Translations under genes and position numbers: made by a program
Source: an uncultured Burkholderiales bacterium
Lineage (GTDB): Bacteria > Pseudomonadota > Gammaproteobacteria > Burkholderiales > Burkholderiaceae_C
NCBI GenBank assembly: GCA_903864315.1
Contig: CAIPFK010000152.1
Location: forward strand, 124,001 to 188,000
DNA length: 64,000 nucleotides
Reading direction: 5' to 3'
Part shown: piece by piece, positions 16,051-25,977 of the stretch
Layout of the letters: every line of letters begins with the position of its first letter
Position numbering within the stretch: position 1 is the stretch's first letter
Notes under the pieces: generated by a model
The model's input: only the letters and a program-made list of their open reading frames with translations
Databases searched by the model: none
What the model was told of the DNA's origin: nothing

Positions 16051-17214
16051 ATGCAATATGCCAACTTCAAACAGCACTCGCGTTGGACTGCTCGATTTGA
16101 AGAAATCAGAACTGATGGCCTGCGTATGCGAGATTTCAGTTCTAAAAAAATAGTCACCGGCTTGAAATGTCGGTGTGAAAGTTACTGAACGAGCGTTGGT
16201 GTAAGCAACTGTATCGAAATTACTTGAATTTAACATTGCAATTGCACTCGATCGCAATCTCTCAATTCGCAAGGGCAAGTTAACTCTCCATGAATGTCCA
16301 AGGAAGTACATCTGTTGGGGGAATTGATAGTCGAGAATTGTAGCCAAACCATGAGTGCTCAATTGATCTTTCAATACAGTGGCATCATTTACAGGCACCA
16401 CTGTCAATTGATAGTAAGGGATGAATGACCAATTTTTAGATGTCAAACTGTGCGAAAAGTTGAATATCTGTGAGTTGTTTTGCAGAATTGGTGAAACGAA
16501 CGAACCCATTTGATTCGCTCGCTGTGCCCCACCCCACATCATGCTCGTGGAGTTGTATACATCCTCTTGATAGGTGCCACCAACTCCAATCCACGAGTAC
16601 TTTCCTGAATAAAATCCGTCATTGAGCGACATAAAAAAAGATTTATTATCATCTTTGTAATTAAGTTGAATGCCACGACTGATCGTATTGTTGTGCCTCT
16701 CCAGTAGTCCTCTTTGTATGTTTTGATTTTGGTATGTGAATGGATTTTCAAATCCGGGCATAGAGAGGAGTTTGCCAACCATCAATGACCATTGCTGATC
16801 GAAAGAATATGTCACATAAGCATGAGGTATGAAACCATAATCGTTGCTCACTGACGAAGACCTCGCAATGGGCTCTGCCAAATTCGCCATGAGGTAGTTT
16901 CCAGCTTGGATGTAATAAGCGAATGACCCAAGATTTTTTTGAAGTATCAACTGCGCGTTCGAGAAGTCATTCACAAGAGAATTACTGGCCTCCTCTTTGG
17001 CGTAGCGGCCTATTGCACTGATTGCATATGAAATTTGTACACCGCCCAACAGAGTCAGATCGACATCGTCTTTGGCGCCGCCAAATGAAAGTGTTTCATT
17101 CATGACTGTCACGGTTTTGCTTGCAGAAACACCTTGTGCATACCCAAATTGAGAGGCCATCATCGCAGACGATGCAATGAGCAATCCAATGAGTTTCCTA
17201 GCCTTCACACGCAT
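16048..17214 (-). CDS. Outer-membrane beta-barrel protein (porin-like)
   Basis: 388-aa protein with a Sec signal peptide (MRVKARKLIGLLIASSAMMA, cleavage probably after YAQ/G near residue 27). The mature part alternates hydrophobic and polar residues with many Tyr, Phe, Trp, Asn and Ser, typical of an outer-membrane barrel; girdle segments such as YGFIPHAYVTYSF and SWSFIPYYQLTVVP are visible. The last residues FEVGILH look like a terminal strand. It resembles the beta-barrel porin-2 (BBP2/OmpL-like) type more than the trimeric general porins of Burkholderiales. The substrate is unknown. The gene is conspicuously AT-rich compared with its neighbours, suggesting acquisition or relaxed codon use. 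Confidence 0.72.
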   Translation of the reverse strand: MRVKARKLIGLLIASSAMMASQFGYAQGVSASKTVTVMNETLSFGGAKDDVDLTLLGGVQISYAISAIGRYAKEEASNSLVNDFSNAQLILQKNLGSFAYYIQAGNYLMANLAEPIARSSSVSNDYGFIPHAYVTYSFDQQWSLMVGKLLSMPGFENPFTYQNQNIQRGLLERHNNTISRGIQLNYKDDNKSFFMSLNDGFYSGKYSWIGVGGTYQEDVYNSTSMMWGGAQRANQMGSFVSPILQNNSQIFNFSHSLTSKNWSFIPYYQLTVVPVNDATVLKDQLSTHGLATILDYQFPQQMYFLGHSWRVNLPLRIERLRSSAIAMLNSSNFDTVAYTNARSVTFTPTFQAGDYFFRTEISHTQAISSDFFKSSSPTRVLFEVGILH

Positions 17215-17319
17215 TCAAGATACACATGCCGCCAAAATGCTTGCATACAAAATCAAAAACTAAAATTTGAAAACTTCTCAACGTGAGCGTATTCAAAACA
17301 CATCCAACGCGATGGCGGT

Positions 17320-17925
17320 TCAGTGGACTGAACCCTTGAGTGCGCTTGGCACCATGAGGGGCACGACAGGGATGCCCTCATCGAGCAAGGCCATGGATTC
17401 ATCCACACTGACTTGGCCGCGGATATTTCTCTCTTGAGCCTCGCCGTAATGAATTTTTCTGGCCTCGTCGGCAAATTGACTGCCCACATCTTCGGTGTTG
17501 GCCAAGACTTGTTGAACGACCTTGAGCCAATTGGCTTGGAGTTGTTGCTGAACTTGGAGCCGATGCACACTCGACGCAATCTCAGTGCTGGAGGCAGACC
17601 CAGATGGAGCCACACCACCTGGCAAAGTGGTCTCAAGCGCCTGAGCCGCAGAGGACGCTTCTGATGAGCCATGCGCGAGCGACTCGCCTTGGGCGGTCAT
17701 GCCATTGGGCAATTGGGCTTGGGCACGCGAGAGTCCCTCAGAACGAGAGGATTTGGAGGCGAGCAAGTTGAGCCTTGGCGCACTCAGGCGTTTGGCCACG
17801 TCTTGAGAGCCGCACATGGGGCACTCGATCAAGCCTCGGCCGAGTTGGGATTGATAATCATCCTCGCTGGCAAACCAACCTTCAAATTGGTGCTCTTGGG
17901 GGCAATGCAGGTCTAAAACTTTCAT
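17320..17925 (-). CDS. DUF1178 family protein
   Basis: 201-aa protein starting MKVLDLHCPQEHQFEGWFAS, the typical DUF1178 opening; the upstream in-frame ATG at 18003 would add a non-family leader. Cys8 and the pair CPMC (about 43-46) look like a small zinc-ribbon. The middle is Ser/Ala/Gln-rich and the C-terminal helix contains DEARKIHYGEAQERNIRGQ, also typical. Function unknown. In related Burkholderiales it lies a few genes downstream of nuoN, often after DUF2818 and NUDIX genes; here neither is present in the 205 bases to nuoN. Confidence 0.82.
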   Translation of the reverse strand: MKVLDLHCPQEHQFEGWFASEDDYQSQLGRGLIECPMCGSQDVAKRLSAPRLNLLASKSSRSEGLSRAQAQLPNGMTAQGESLAHGSSEASSAAQALETTLPGGVAPSGSASSTEIASSVHRLQVQQQLQANWLKVVQQVLANTEDVGSQFADEARKIHYGEAQERNIRGQVSVDESMALLDEGIPVVPLMVPSALKGSVH

Positions 17926-18130
17926 GACGAAATTATGACCTAAAAATTGCTCCTTGGATACATGACCCCCAAAGAGCCTTCTTTGCATGAGGGGTGAATC
18001 CATGTTGTGTGGGATGGGGCTTGAAAAGTCACAGCGAAATCAACACCGAACCCCTCCAACGATGGAGTCATTGACCGATTCGCCACTTCACCCCTTGCCC
18101 CAATCGGTCTTCGTGGGCGACAGACCCGGT

Positions 18131-19615
18131 TCAGCCCAAGGATTTCAAAATGGCGTCTGAGCACAAACTCATCAAACCACCGGGGAACAAACCCAGACCC
18201 AAAATCGCAAAACCATTGATCCCGAGCATCCACTTCACGTCATTGCCAGCGGAGACAGTGCTTGCTGTGATGGGAGGGTCAAAGTACATCACTTTGATGA
18301 TGCGGATGTAGTAAAACGCGGCCAACAAGGACATGATGAGTGCAAACACCACCAGGGCCGTGGCGCCTTCCATGTGGGACGCCATCAACGCTTGCAACAC
18401 GGAGAGTTTGGCATAAAAACCCACCAATGGAGGCACACCAGCCAGGGAAAAGAGGACGATGGACATGACCCCCGCGTACAAAGGACTGCGTTGGTTCAAC
18501 CCCGCCAAATCGGCAATCTCTTCGCTCTCGAAGCCTTCTCGGGCCAAGAGCAAAATCACCCCAAAGGCCGCCAAGGTGGTGAGAACATACGTGACGGTGT
18601 AAAACATGGCCGAGCTGTACGCGTTGGCAGCGGACAGACTCTGTCCATTGACCACGCCAGCAAAGAGACCGATCACCACAAAACCCATTTGGGAAATGGT
18701 GGAGAACGCCAGCATCCTCTTCAAGTTGGTTTGTGCAATGGCGGCCAAATTGCCCACCAACAAAGAGCACACGCTCAAGATCATGAGCATTTGCTGCCAG
18801 TCTTGCGCGAGCGGCAGCAAACCACTCACCAGCAAGCGAATGGTCAAGGCAAATGCCGCCAACTTTGGAGCCGCTGCAATCATGAGAGTCACCCCCGTGG
18901 GTGAACCCTCGTACACATCGGGCACCCACATGTGAAAGGGCACCAGACTCAATTTGAAGGCCAAGCCACACACCACAAACACGAGCCCCAAAATCAACAC
19001 TTGGTGATTGATCTGCCCCGTGAGTACGCTATTGAAGACCGTGCCAATCTCCAAGCTCCCCGTGGCACCGTACAGCATCGACAAGCCGTAGAGCAAAAAG
19101 CCACTGGCCAATGCACCCAGCACAAAGTACTTCATGGCCGCTTCGCTTGCTTGCGCACTGTCACGCCTTAAAGCGACCAAGGCATAACTGCACAGTGTCA
19201 GCAACTCAAGTCCCAAATAAAGAACGAGGAAATGGTTGCCCGATATCATCACCATCATCCCCAATAGGGCAAAGAGGCTCAGACTAAAAATCTCCCCACC
19301 GGCAAGCATGCCGCGGTCCGCACTGTAACTTCGGGCATAAATGAGTGTCACCAAAACCGACACAGCGCAAAAACACTTGAGCCAGTGACCCATGGCGTCA
19401 AAGACCACCATGCGTGAGAAGCCATAACTCACCTCCCCGCCTTGCGCCAAGAAGCCCTCCATCACGGCCACCAACAGCAACGTAAGAAGGGACATGACGA
19501 AGGTGGTGTCACGCTTGGGAGATTTGACTCCCAAGTCCACGAAGCAAATCAAACATGTCAACGCCAAGAGAGCGATCTCTGGACTGATGCTGAACCAAGC
19601 ACTGGAATCGATCAT
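18131..19615 (-). CDS. nuoN: NADH-quinone oxidoreductase subunit N
   Basis: 494-aa, 14-helix antiporter-like membrane subunit of complex I, one of three proton-pumping modules. The conserved proton-channel residues lie in the YLGLELLTLCSYAL segment (Glu, helix 5) and the FKLSLVPFHMWVPDVYEGSP segment (Lys, helix 7). The C terminus has the usual helix 14. It is the last nuo gene, 65 bases downstream of nuoM on the minus strand. Confidence 0.96.
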   Translation of the reverse strand: MIDSSAWFSISPEIALLALTCLICFVDLGVKSPKRDTTFVMSLLTLLLVAVMEGFLAQGGEVSYGFSRMVVFDAMGHWLKCFCAVSVLVTLIYARSYSADRGMLAGGEIFSLSLFALLGMMVMISGNHFLVLYLGLELLTLCSYALVALRRDSAQASEAAMKYFVLGALASGFLLYGLSMLYGATGSLEIGTVFNSVLTGQINHQVLILGLVFVVCGLAFKLSLVPFHMWVPDVYEGSPTGVTLMIAAAPKLAAFALTIRLLVSGLLPLAQDWQQMLMILSVCSLLVGNLAAIAQTNLKRMLAFSTISQMGFVVIGLFAGVVNGQSLSAANAYSSAMFYTVTYVLTTLAAFGVILLLAREGFESEEIADLAGLNQRSPLYAGVMSIVLFSLAGVPPLVGFYAKLSVLQALMASHMEGATALVVFALIMSLLAAFYYIRIIKVMYFDPPITASTVSAGNDVKWMLGINGFAILGLGLFPGGLMSLCSDAILKSLG

Positions 19616-19680
19616 CGTTCGTGTTCTTTATGGTTGAAATTCAAAATTGAAGAGATTGAGGTCTGGCGTTGTGACTGGGC

Positions 19681-21159
19681 TCAATTGCCCACTTTGCTCA
19701 AGGACGCCAAACGCAGTAACTCATTGACCGAGACACCCATGGTGTCGGTCATGGGCTTGGGATCAATCCCCATCGCCAAGACCGCCAAGGCCAACAGTGT
19801 CAGCATCAAAAACTCACGAGAATTGATGTCACTCAATGCACGCACCTCATCGTTGGCCACGGGGCCCAGGTACACCCGCTTGACCATCCACAGCGTATAG
19901 GCTGCACCAAAAATCAAGGCGCTGGCGGCCCCCATCCCAAGCCAGAAAGACTGCTGAACGGCACCCAAGATGACCATCCACTCGCCCACAAAACCGGCCG
20001 TTCCAGGCAGTCCACAATTGGCCATGGCAAACAAGATGGCAAAGGCCGTGAACTTGGGGGCGGTGTTGATCACGCCACCGTAACTTGAAATTTCCCGCGA
20101 ATGCACCCGGTCATACAAGACCCCGATGCAAAGGAACATGGCGCCCGAGACAAAGCCGTGGGCAATCATCTGCACCATGGCACCCGATAGACCCAAAGGC
20201 GTGAAGATAAAAATTCCAAGCGTGACAAAACCCATGTGCGCCACAGACGAGTAGGCCACGAGTTTTTTCATGTCCTCTTGCACCAAGGCCACCAGGCCCA
20301 CATAAATCACAGCCACCAAGGACAGCCCCAATACCCAAGGGGCAAAATGATGGGACGCATCAGGCGTGATGGGCAAGGAAAACCGCAAAAAGCCATACGC
20401 TCCAAGCTTGAGCATGATGGCGGCCAAAATGGCCGAGCCTCCCGTGGGTGCTTCGACGTGAACATCGGGCAACCAAGTGTGCACGGGCCACATGGGAACT
20501 TTGACCGCAAAGGCAGCAAAAAAACCCAAAAAGAGCAAATTCTGCACACCCGCCTCCAGTGGCAACTGGTACCACCGCGCCAACTCAAAACTGCCTCCCG
20601 ACTCGATGTACAAATAAATCAAGCCCACGAGCATCAGCACAGAGCCAGTCAATGTGTACAAAAAGAATTTGAAGGCCGCGTAAATTTTTCTCGGACCACC
20701 CCACACCCCGATGATGAGGTACATGGGGATCAAGGTCGCTTCAAAAAACACATAAAACAGCAAGCCGTCTTGAGCACAAAACACCCCAATCATGAGTCCG
20801 CTCAAAATCAAGAAAGCACCCATGTATTGGTGCACACGCTCAGTGATCACTTCCCATCCAGCAATCACCACAATCACGGTCATGAAGGCGGTGAGAACGA
20901 TGAGCCACAGCGACAAGCCATCAATGCCCAAGGCATAAAACACATTGAATCGTTCAATCCAAGACACGCTCTCCACAAACTGCAAGCCGACAAAGGTATT
21001 GGAGAACTTGTTCAACAGCGGCAACGTGACCGCAAATGACAACACGCTACCAATGAGTGCCATCCAGCGCGTGGCACGCGCATGTTGATCGCGCCCGAGC
21101 ACCAATAGCACCAATCCAGAGAAAATCGGTATCCAGATCGAAAGGCTCAAAAGTCCCAT
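19681..21159 (-). CDS. nuoM: NADH-quinone oxidoreductase subunit M
   Basis: 492-aa membrane subunit of complex I related to Mrp antiporters. The helix 5 Glu is in YVFFEATLIPMYLIIG (about 139-154) and the helix 7 Lys in FAVKVPMWPVHTWLPDVHVEAPTGGS, read in parts. The PKFTAFAILFAMANCGLPGTAGF region near 400 is a family hallmark. It is 46 bases downstream of nuoL. It acts in the distal arm of the membrane domain. Confidence 0.97.
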   Translation of the reverse strand: MGLLSLSIWIPIFSGLVLLVLGRDQHARATRWMALIGSVLSFAVTLPLLNKFSNTFVGLQFVESVSWIERFNVFYALGIDGLSLWLIVLTAFMTVIVVIAGWEVITERVHQYMGAFLILSGLMIGVFCAQDGLLFYVFFEATLIPMYLIIGVWGGPRKIYAAFKFFLYTLTGSVLMLVGLIYLYIESGGSFELARWYQLPLEAGVQNLLFLGFFAAFAVKVPMWPVHTWLPDVHVEAPTGGSAILAAIMLKLGAYGFLRFSLPITPDASHHFAPWVLGLSLVAVIYVGLVALVQEDMKKLVAYSSVAHMGFVTLGIFIFTPLGLSGAMVQMIAHGFVSGAMFLCIGVLYDRVHSREISSYGGVINTAPKFTAFAILFAMANCGLPGTAGFVGEWMVILGAVQQSFWLGMGAASALIFGAAYTLWMVKRVYLGPVANDEVRALSDINSREFLMLTLLALAVLAMGIDPKPMTDTMGVSVNELLRLASLSKVGN

Positions 21160-21205
21160 GTTCGCTTTTCTTTCATTATTTTGTCAACTCCAGTGATGAG
21201 CTGCA

Positions 21206-23245
21206 TCAAGCCTTGATCCATACGAACCAGGTCATCAATAAAAATACACCCACGATCATGACCAACGCGTAGTGATACAAGTAGCCCGTTTGGAGCGGCT
21301 TGATGCGTGACGACGCATAAGCCATCGCCCGCCAGGACCCATTGACCAAGTAGCCGTCGATCACACGCTGATCGCCCTCTCGCCACAAAAACCGCCCCAC
21401 CCACCTGGTCAAGCGCGCCAGCACCTGCTCATTGAACCAGTCCATGTAATATTTATGCTCAAGCACATCCACCACAAAAGAGAGCTTTTGTGAAAACCAC
21501 TGTGGCACCCTTGGATTGACCATGTAGCAGTAATAAGCACTGAGCACGCCCAAAAGTGCCAACGCAAAAGGCAAACTCGTGAACGCGGCCATGGCCATGG
21601 CCAACGGGGACTCGAACTCACTGGCGAGTTCATGCATGACGGGGTGATGGTCGCTGATCACCGTGATGGCGCCACTCAAGAGGTCGCTGTAGAGCACCCC
21701 TTGAATGCTCATGTAACCAATGAAGACAGACGGGATGGCCAAGAGCACCAAGGGCAAGGTCACCACCCAGGGCGACTCATGGGGCTTGTGCGAGTCACCG
21801 TGGGCCTCTGCATGGGCGTGGGCATCACCCTCGGTATGGGGTAGCAAGTGATAACGCTCCTGCCCATGGAAGACCAAAAAATACATCCGAAACGAGTAAA
21901 AAGCGGTCACGAACACACCCATCATGACCGCCCATTTGGCAAAACCAGAACCTGGCAAATCAGAGGCAAACACCGCCTCAATGATGCTGTCCTTTGAATA
22001 AAAGCCTGAGAAAAAAGGCGTCCCGATGAGGGCCAAGGAGCCCATCAATGATGTGATCCACGTGATGGGCATGTATTTTTTGAGGCCACCCATATAGCGA
22101 ATGTCTTGGTTGTGGTGCACACCCATGATGACCGAGCCTGCGGCCAAAAAGAGAAGCGCCTTGAAAAAAGCGTGGGTCATCAAATGAAAGATGGCGATGG
22201 GGTAGGCCGACACCCCAAGAGCGACCGTCATGTAGCCCAATTGGGAAAGTGTGGAATAAGCCACAACGCGCTTGATGTCGTTTTGAATGATGCCCAAAAA
22301 CCCCATGAACAGTGCCGTGATGGCCCCCACCACCAGCACCAAGTTCAAGGCCGTGTCGCTCAGTTCAAAATAGGGTGACATGCGAGAGACCATGAAAATA
22401 CCAGCGGTGACCATGGTGGCCGCGTGAATCAAGGCGGAAATGGGTGTTGGGCCTTCCATCGAATCGGGCAACCACACATGAAGTGGGAACTGCGCACTCT
22501 TGCCCATGGCGCCAACAAAAAGACAAATGCACACGACACTGAGGAGCGACCAATGGGTCCCCGGCAACACCAAGGCTGTGAGCTCCGTGGATTTGGCAAA
22601 AATTTCAGTGTAATTTAAACTCCCCGTGTAAGCCACGATCAAACCAATCCCGAGAATGAAACCGAAGTCACCCACGCGGTTGACCAAAAAGGCCTTCATA
22701 TTGGCAAACACGGCGCTCGGTTTATTGAACCAAAATCCGATGAGGAGATAGGAGACCAGTCCAACACCTTCCCAACCAAAGAAGAGTTGCAGCAAATTAT
22801 TGCTCATCACCAGCATCAGCATGGCAAATGTGAACAAGGAGATGTAAGCAAAAAAGCGGTTGTAGCCCTCGTCTTCTTCCATGTAGCCCATGGTGTAGAT
22901 GTGCACCATCAAGGAGACAAAGGTCACCACACACATCATGAGCGAAGACAGACCATCAATCAAAAAGCCCACCTCCATGTTGAGCGAACCGATTTGCATC
23001 CAAGAGTACAGCGTCTCTTCATACCGCTGCCCCGTGGTACTCACCACCCACAATGTCCATGCCGACAACACAAAGGAGACAAAAACACCCAAGATGGCCA
23101 GACAGTGACTGGCGCGACGACCCAGCACATTTCCACCCAATGCCGTCCCCCAAAGGCCCACCAAAATAGCACCCACCAATGGGGCCAAGGCCGCGAGCAG
23201 CAAAAGATGAATATTGAAGTGTGGACTCATGAACAAAGGGGCCAT
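21206..23245 (-). CDS. nuoL: NADH-quinone oxidoreductase subunit L
   Basis: 679-aa distal proton-pumping subunit of complex I, with the long amphipathic lateral helix and final membrane helix at its C terminus (from about 560). FFGWEGVGLVSYLLIGFW (about 159-176) contains the helix 5 Glu; KSAQFPLHVWLPDSMEGPTP holds the helix 7 Lys. A His/Glu-rich cytoplasmic loop (HTEGDAHAHAEAHGDSHKPH, about 489-508) is notable. The start could be either ATG at 23245 or at 23230 (MSPHFNIHLL), and no Shine-Dalgarno decides it. Confidence 0.96.
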   Translation of the reverse strand: MAPLFMSPHFNIHLLLLAALAPLVGAILVGLWGTALGGNVLGRRASHCLAILGVFVSFVLSAWTLWVVSTTGQRYEETLYSWMQIGSLNMEVGFLIDGLSSLMMCVVTFVSLMVHIYTMGYMEEDEGYNRFFAYISLFTFAMLMLVMSNNLLQLFFGWEGVGLVSYLLIGFWFNKPSAVFANMKAFLVNRVGDFGFILGIGLIVAYTGSLNYTEIFAKSTELTALVLPGTHWSLLSVVCICLFVGAMGKSAQFPLHVWLPDSMEGPTPISALIHAATMVTAGIFMVSRMSPYFELSDTALNLVLVVGAITALFMGFLGIIQNDIKRVVAYSTLSQLGYMTVALGVSAYPIAIFHLMTHAFFKALLFLAAGSVIMGVHHNQDIRYMGGLKKYMPITWITSLMGSLALIGTPFFSGFYSKDSIIEAVFASDLPGSGFAKWAVMMGVFVTAFYSFRMYFLVFHGQERYHLLPHTEGDAHAHAEAHGDSHKPHESPWVVTLPLVLLAIPSVFIGYMSIQGVLYSDLLSGAITVISDHHPVMHELASEFESPLAMAMAAFTSLPFALALLGVLSAYYCYMVNPRVPQWFSQKLSFVVDVLEHKYYMDWFNEQVLARLTRWVGRFLWREGDQRVIDGYLVNGSWRAMAYASSRIKPLQTGYLYHYALVMIVGVFLLMTWFVWIKA

Positions 23246-23336
23246 GTTGGTTGGGTAGGCTTAGGGATGAAGGCTTGGGACTTTAAAACTTGAGTGAAGG
23301 TCAGGCAATGGGGCTGTCATGGGGTTGAAGAGCAAT

Positions 23337-23645
23337 TTAGCCTTTGAGGGTATTGAGCTCATCGACGTGAATGGTGGAACGGTTTCTAAAGAGCAAAACC
23401 AAAATGGCCAGACCGATGGCCGACTCTGCTGCAGCCACCGTCAAGATAAAGAACACAAAGACTTGGCCTTGGATGTCATTCAAATAATGCGAGAACGCAA
23501 CAAAATTCATATTCACCGCCAACAGCATGAGCTCAATGGCCATGAGGATGACGATGATGTTCTTGCGGTTGAGAAATATCCCCGTGACTGACAGAGCAAA
23601 CAAAATGGCGCCCAAGGTGAGATAGTGTCCAAGCGTGATGTTCAT
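23337..23645 (-). CDS. nuoK: NADH-quinone oxidoreductase subunit K
   Basis: 102-aa, three-helix membrane subunit of complex I, homologous to MrpC. The essential Glu lies in [21 protein letters not shown] (middle helix, Glu near residue 38), with a second acidic residue in the third helix ([13 protein letters not shown]). It starts inside the nuoJ stop (ATGA), so translation is coupled. Confidence 0.97.
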   Translation of the reverse strand: MNITLGHYLTLGAILFALSVTGIFLNRKNIIVILMAIELMLLAVNMNFVAFSHYLNDIQGQVFVFFILTVAAAESAIGLAILVLLFRNRSTIHVDELNTLKG

Positions 23646-24289
23646 TTTTTCTCCTCCACCAGTGGGGCACTGACTGGGTCCGCGATCTCAGGGACCACCG
23701 ACTTCATTTTGACCAAGCGCACTCGGTCTTTGGGCTGAACACGGATTTGCTCTGACGGGTCTTGGAACTTGCTGTCTTTGCGTTTTCTCAGTGTCAACGC
23801 AATGGCGGCGATGATGGCGACAAGCAAAATCACGGCAGCGAGTTCCAAGGGATAGAGAAACTCGGTGTACAAGGCAATCCCCAGTGCTTGGGTGTTGGGC
23901 ATCGTTGCTGCTGTGCCACCGAGCGCATGCGCTGGTTGGCTCAAGCGAAATCCACCCATGAGGACGGCGGTCAATTCAAGCGCCACGACAGCCCCCAACG
24001 AGGCCGCCAAATGAAAGTTGCGCCAAAAGCCTTTTCGCAAACTCTCTAAATCAACATCAAGCATCATCACCACAAACAAAAACAGCACCATCACCGCACC
24101 CACATACACCAACACCAAGGTGATGGACAAAAACTCAGCCTCCAACAGCATCCAGATTCCAGAGGCCTGAAAAAAGCTCAACACCAAAAAAAGCGCCGCG
24201 TGAACTGGGTTGCTCACCGTGATCACACGAAAAGCAGCAAACAGCAAAATCGCTGAAAAAACGTAAAAAAGGACGGCTTGTGGATACAT
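23642..24289 (-). CDS. nuoJ: NADH-quinone oxidoreductase subunit J
   Basis: 215-aa membrane subunit of complex I with five hydrophobic helices in the first ~170 residues. [17 protein letters not shown] (about 61-77) is the family's pi-bulge helix 3, linked to opening of the quinone cavity. The last ~45 residues are charged and cytoplasmic ([16 protein letters not shown]...). It overlaps nuoK by four bases and is 63 bases downstream of nuoI. Confidence 0.96.
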   Translation of the reverse strand: MYPQAVLFYVFSAILLFAAFRVITVSNPVHAALFLVLSFFQASGIWMLLEAEFLSITLVLVYVGAVMVLFLFVVMMLDVDLESLRKGFWRNFHLAASLGAVVALELTAVLMGGFRLSQPAHALGGTAATMPNTQALGIALYTEFLYPLELAAVILLVAIIAAIALTLRKRKDSKFQDPSEQIRVQPKDRVRLVKMKSVVPEIADPVSAPLVEEKK

Positions 24290-24352
24290 GCTGTGTAGTT
24301 GGTTGAAGGTGCGGTACTTGATACTTTGCGTTGAGGTCTTGGCGTTCAGTGT

Positions 24353-24880
24353 TTAACGGTAAGGCGCATCGGCAGCCTTCAATCGAGCAATTTCACCCTC
24401 GTATCGATCCCCAACGGCCAGGAGCATCTCCTTGGTGAAGTACAAGTCCCCACGTTTTTCACCGTGGTATTCAAATATATGGGTCTCCACAATCGAATCG
24501 ACTGGACAACTCTCTTCACAAAATCCACAAAATATACATTTCGTCAAATCGATGTCGTAGCGCGACGTGCGCCGTGTGCCGTCGTCCCTCAACTCAGACT
24601 CGATGGTGATGGCCATGGCAGGACAGACCGCTTCGCACAATTTGCAAGCAATGCAGCGCTCTTCTCCGTTTTCATAACGCCTGAGCGCATGCAAGCCCCT
24701 AAAACGTGGACTTGCAGGCGTCTTTTCTTCAGGAAATTGAATGGTGATCTTGCGCGCAAACATATATTTGCCGGTGAGCGCCATGCCTTTGAAGAGTTCC
24801 AAGAGCAAAAAGCTCGAGAGAAAGTCACGCCAAGAAAATTCCAAGCGTTTGGTGGGCAGAGTCATCGTATTCATGCGCAA
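24353..24880 (-). CDS. nuoI: NADH-quinone oxidoreductase subunit I (two 4Fe-4S clusters)
   Basis: 175-aa peripheral-arm subunit carrying clusters N6a and N6b. Two ferredoxin motifs are intact: [12 protein letters not shown] (about 76-87) and [12 protein letters not shown] (about 115-126). The N terminus has an amphipathic membrane-touching helix ([19 protein letters not shown]). Starts at M1, M3 or M6 are possible, differing by only a few residues. It lies 16 bases from the preceding nuoH stop. Confidence 0.97.
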   Translation of the reverse strand: MRMNTMTLPTKRLEFSWRDFLSSFLLLELFKGMALTGKYMFARKITIQFPEEKTPASPRFRGLHALRRYENGEERCIACKLCEAVCPAMAITIESELRDDGTRRTSRYDIDLTKCIFCGFCEESCPVDSIVETHIFEYHGEKRGDLYFTKEMLLAVGDRYEGEIARLKAADAPYR

Positions 24881-24896
24881 TGCATCCTATTTACTT

Positions 24897-25973
24897 TCAA
24901 TTCCAAATATTCCATGGCGTTTGCATCCAAAGACCCACCACCACCAACCACACCAAGGTGATGGGGATGAAGATCTTCCAGCCCAAACGCATGATTTGGT
25001 CATAGCGAAACCGAGGGAAAGTCGCGCGCACCCAAAGAAAGAGGGTGACCACGACAAAAGTTTTCAGCCCCAGCCAAATCCATCCTGGCACCCAGTCAAG
25101 GAAGCCCAATGGCGAGAGCCATCCGCCCAGGAACATCAAAACAGCCAACATCGAGACCAAAATCATGTTGGCGTATTCGGCCAAAAAGAACATGGCAAAG
25201 GACATGCCTGAATACTCAATCATGTGACCTGCAACAATTTCCGACTCACCCTCGACCACGTCAAAAGGATGGCGATTGGTCTCAGCCAAGCCGGAGATGA
25301 AATACACCACAAAAATCGGCAACAAAGGCAACCAATTCCAGGACAAAAAGCCAAGCCCATGGGCCGCAAAAAACCCTTGGCCTTGAACACCCACGATGGT
25401 GCTCAAATTCAAAGATCCCGAGACCATCAAAACCACCACCAGACAAAAGCCCATCGCAATCTCATAACTCACCATTTGCGCAGAAGCCCTCATGGCCCCC
25501 AAAAACGCATATTTTGAATTCGAGGCCCATCCGGCAATGATGACCCCATACACCTCAAGCGACGTGATGGCCATCAAAAATAAGAGGCCAGCGTTCACAT
25601 TGGCAAGTGCCACTTCAGGGCCAAAGGGCACCACCGCCCAGGCTGCCAAAGCGGGCATGATGGTCATGATCGGGCCCAGCAAAAAAAGCCCCGTATGGGC
25701 TCGCGTGGGCACAATGATCTCTTTGGTCAAGAGCTTGAGCGCATCGGCAATGGGCTGCAACAAACCAAAGGGGCCTGTGCGATTGGGACCCACTCGAATT
25801 TGGGTAAAGCCAATGCCTTTGCGCTCCCACAAGGTCAAATACGCCACGCACCCCATGAGCGGCAACAGCAAGACCACAATTTTGATCAAATTCCAGATGA
25901 CTGGCCAAGCCAGCTGCTTCCACCACCCGAGTTGGATGGCATCAAGCCCGGTGTTGTAGAAGAAATCGATCAT
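24897..25973 (-). CDS. nuoH: NADH-quinone oxidoreductase subunit H
   Basis: Eight-helix membrane subunit of complex I that forms much of the quinone-binding site with NuoB and Nuo[31 protein letters not shown] (read in parts) is the diagnostic loop, followed by [38 protein letters not shown] is the conserved acidic loop 5 region. I chose the ATG at 25973 (MIDFFYNTG, 358 aa); an ATG at 25997 would overlap the end of nuoG. Confidence 0.96.
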   Translation of the reverse strand: MIDFFYNTGLDAIQLGWWKQLAWPVIWNLIKIVVLLLPLMGCVAYLTLWERKGIGFTQIRVGPNRTGPFGLLQPIADALKLLTKEIIVPTRAHTGLFLLGPIMTIMPALAAWAVVPFGPEVALANVNAGLLFLMAITSLEVYGVIIAGWASNSKYAFLGAMRASAQMVSYEIAMGFCLVVVLMVSGSLNLSTIVGVQGQGFFAAHGLGFLSWNWLPLLPIFVVYFISGLAETNRHPFDVVEGESEIVAGHMIEYSGMSFAMFFLAEYANMILVSMLAVLMFLGGWLSPLGFLDWVPGWIWLGLKTFVVVTLFLWVRATFPRFRYDQIMRLGWKIFIPITLVWLVVVGLWMQTPWNIWN

Positions 25974-25977
25974 GGCG

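Noticed and set aside
20236-21039. 267-codon plus-strand frame across nuoM
   Set aside because: Shadow of nuoM; hydrophobic codons read backwards give a His/Gln-rich chain.
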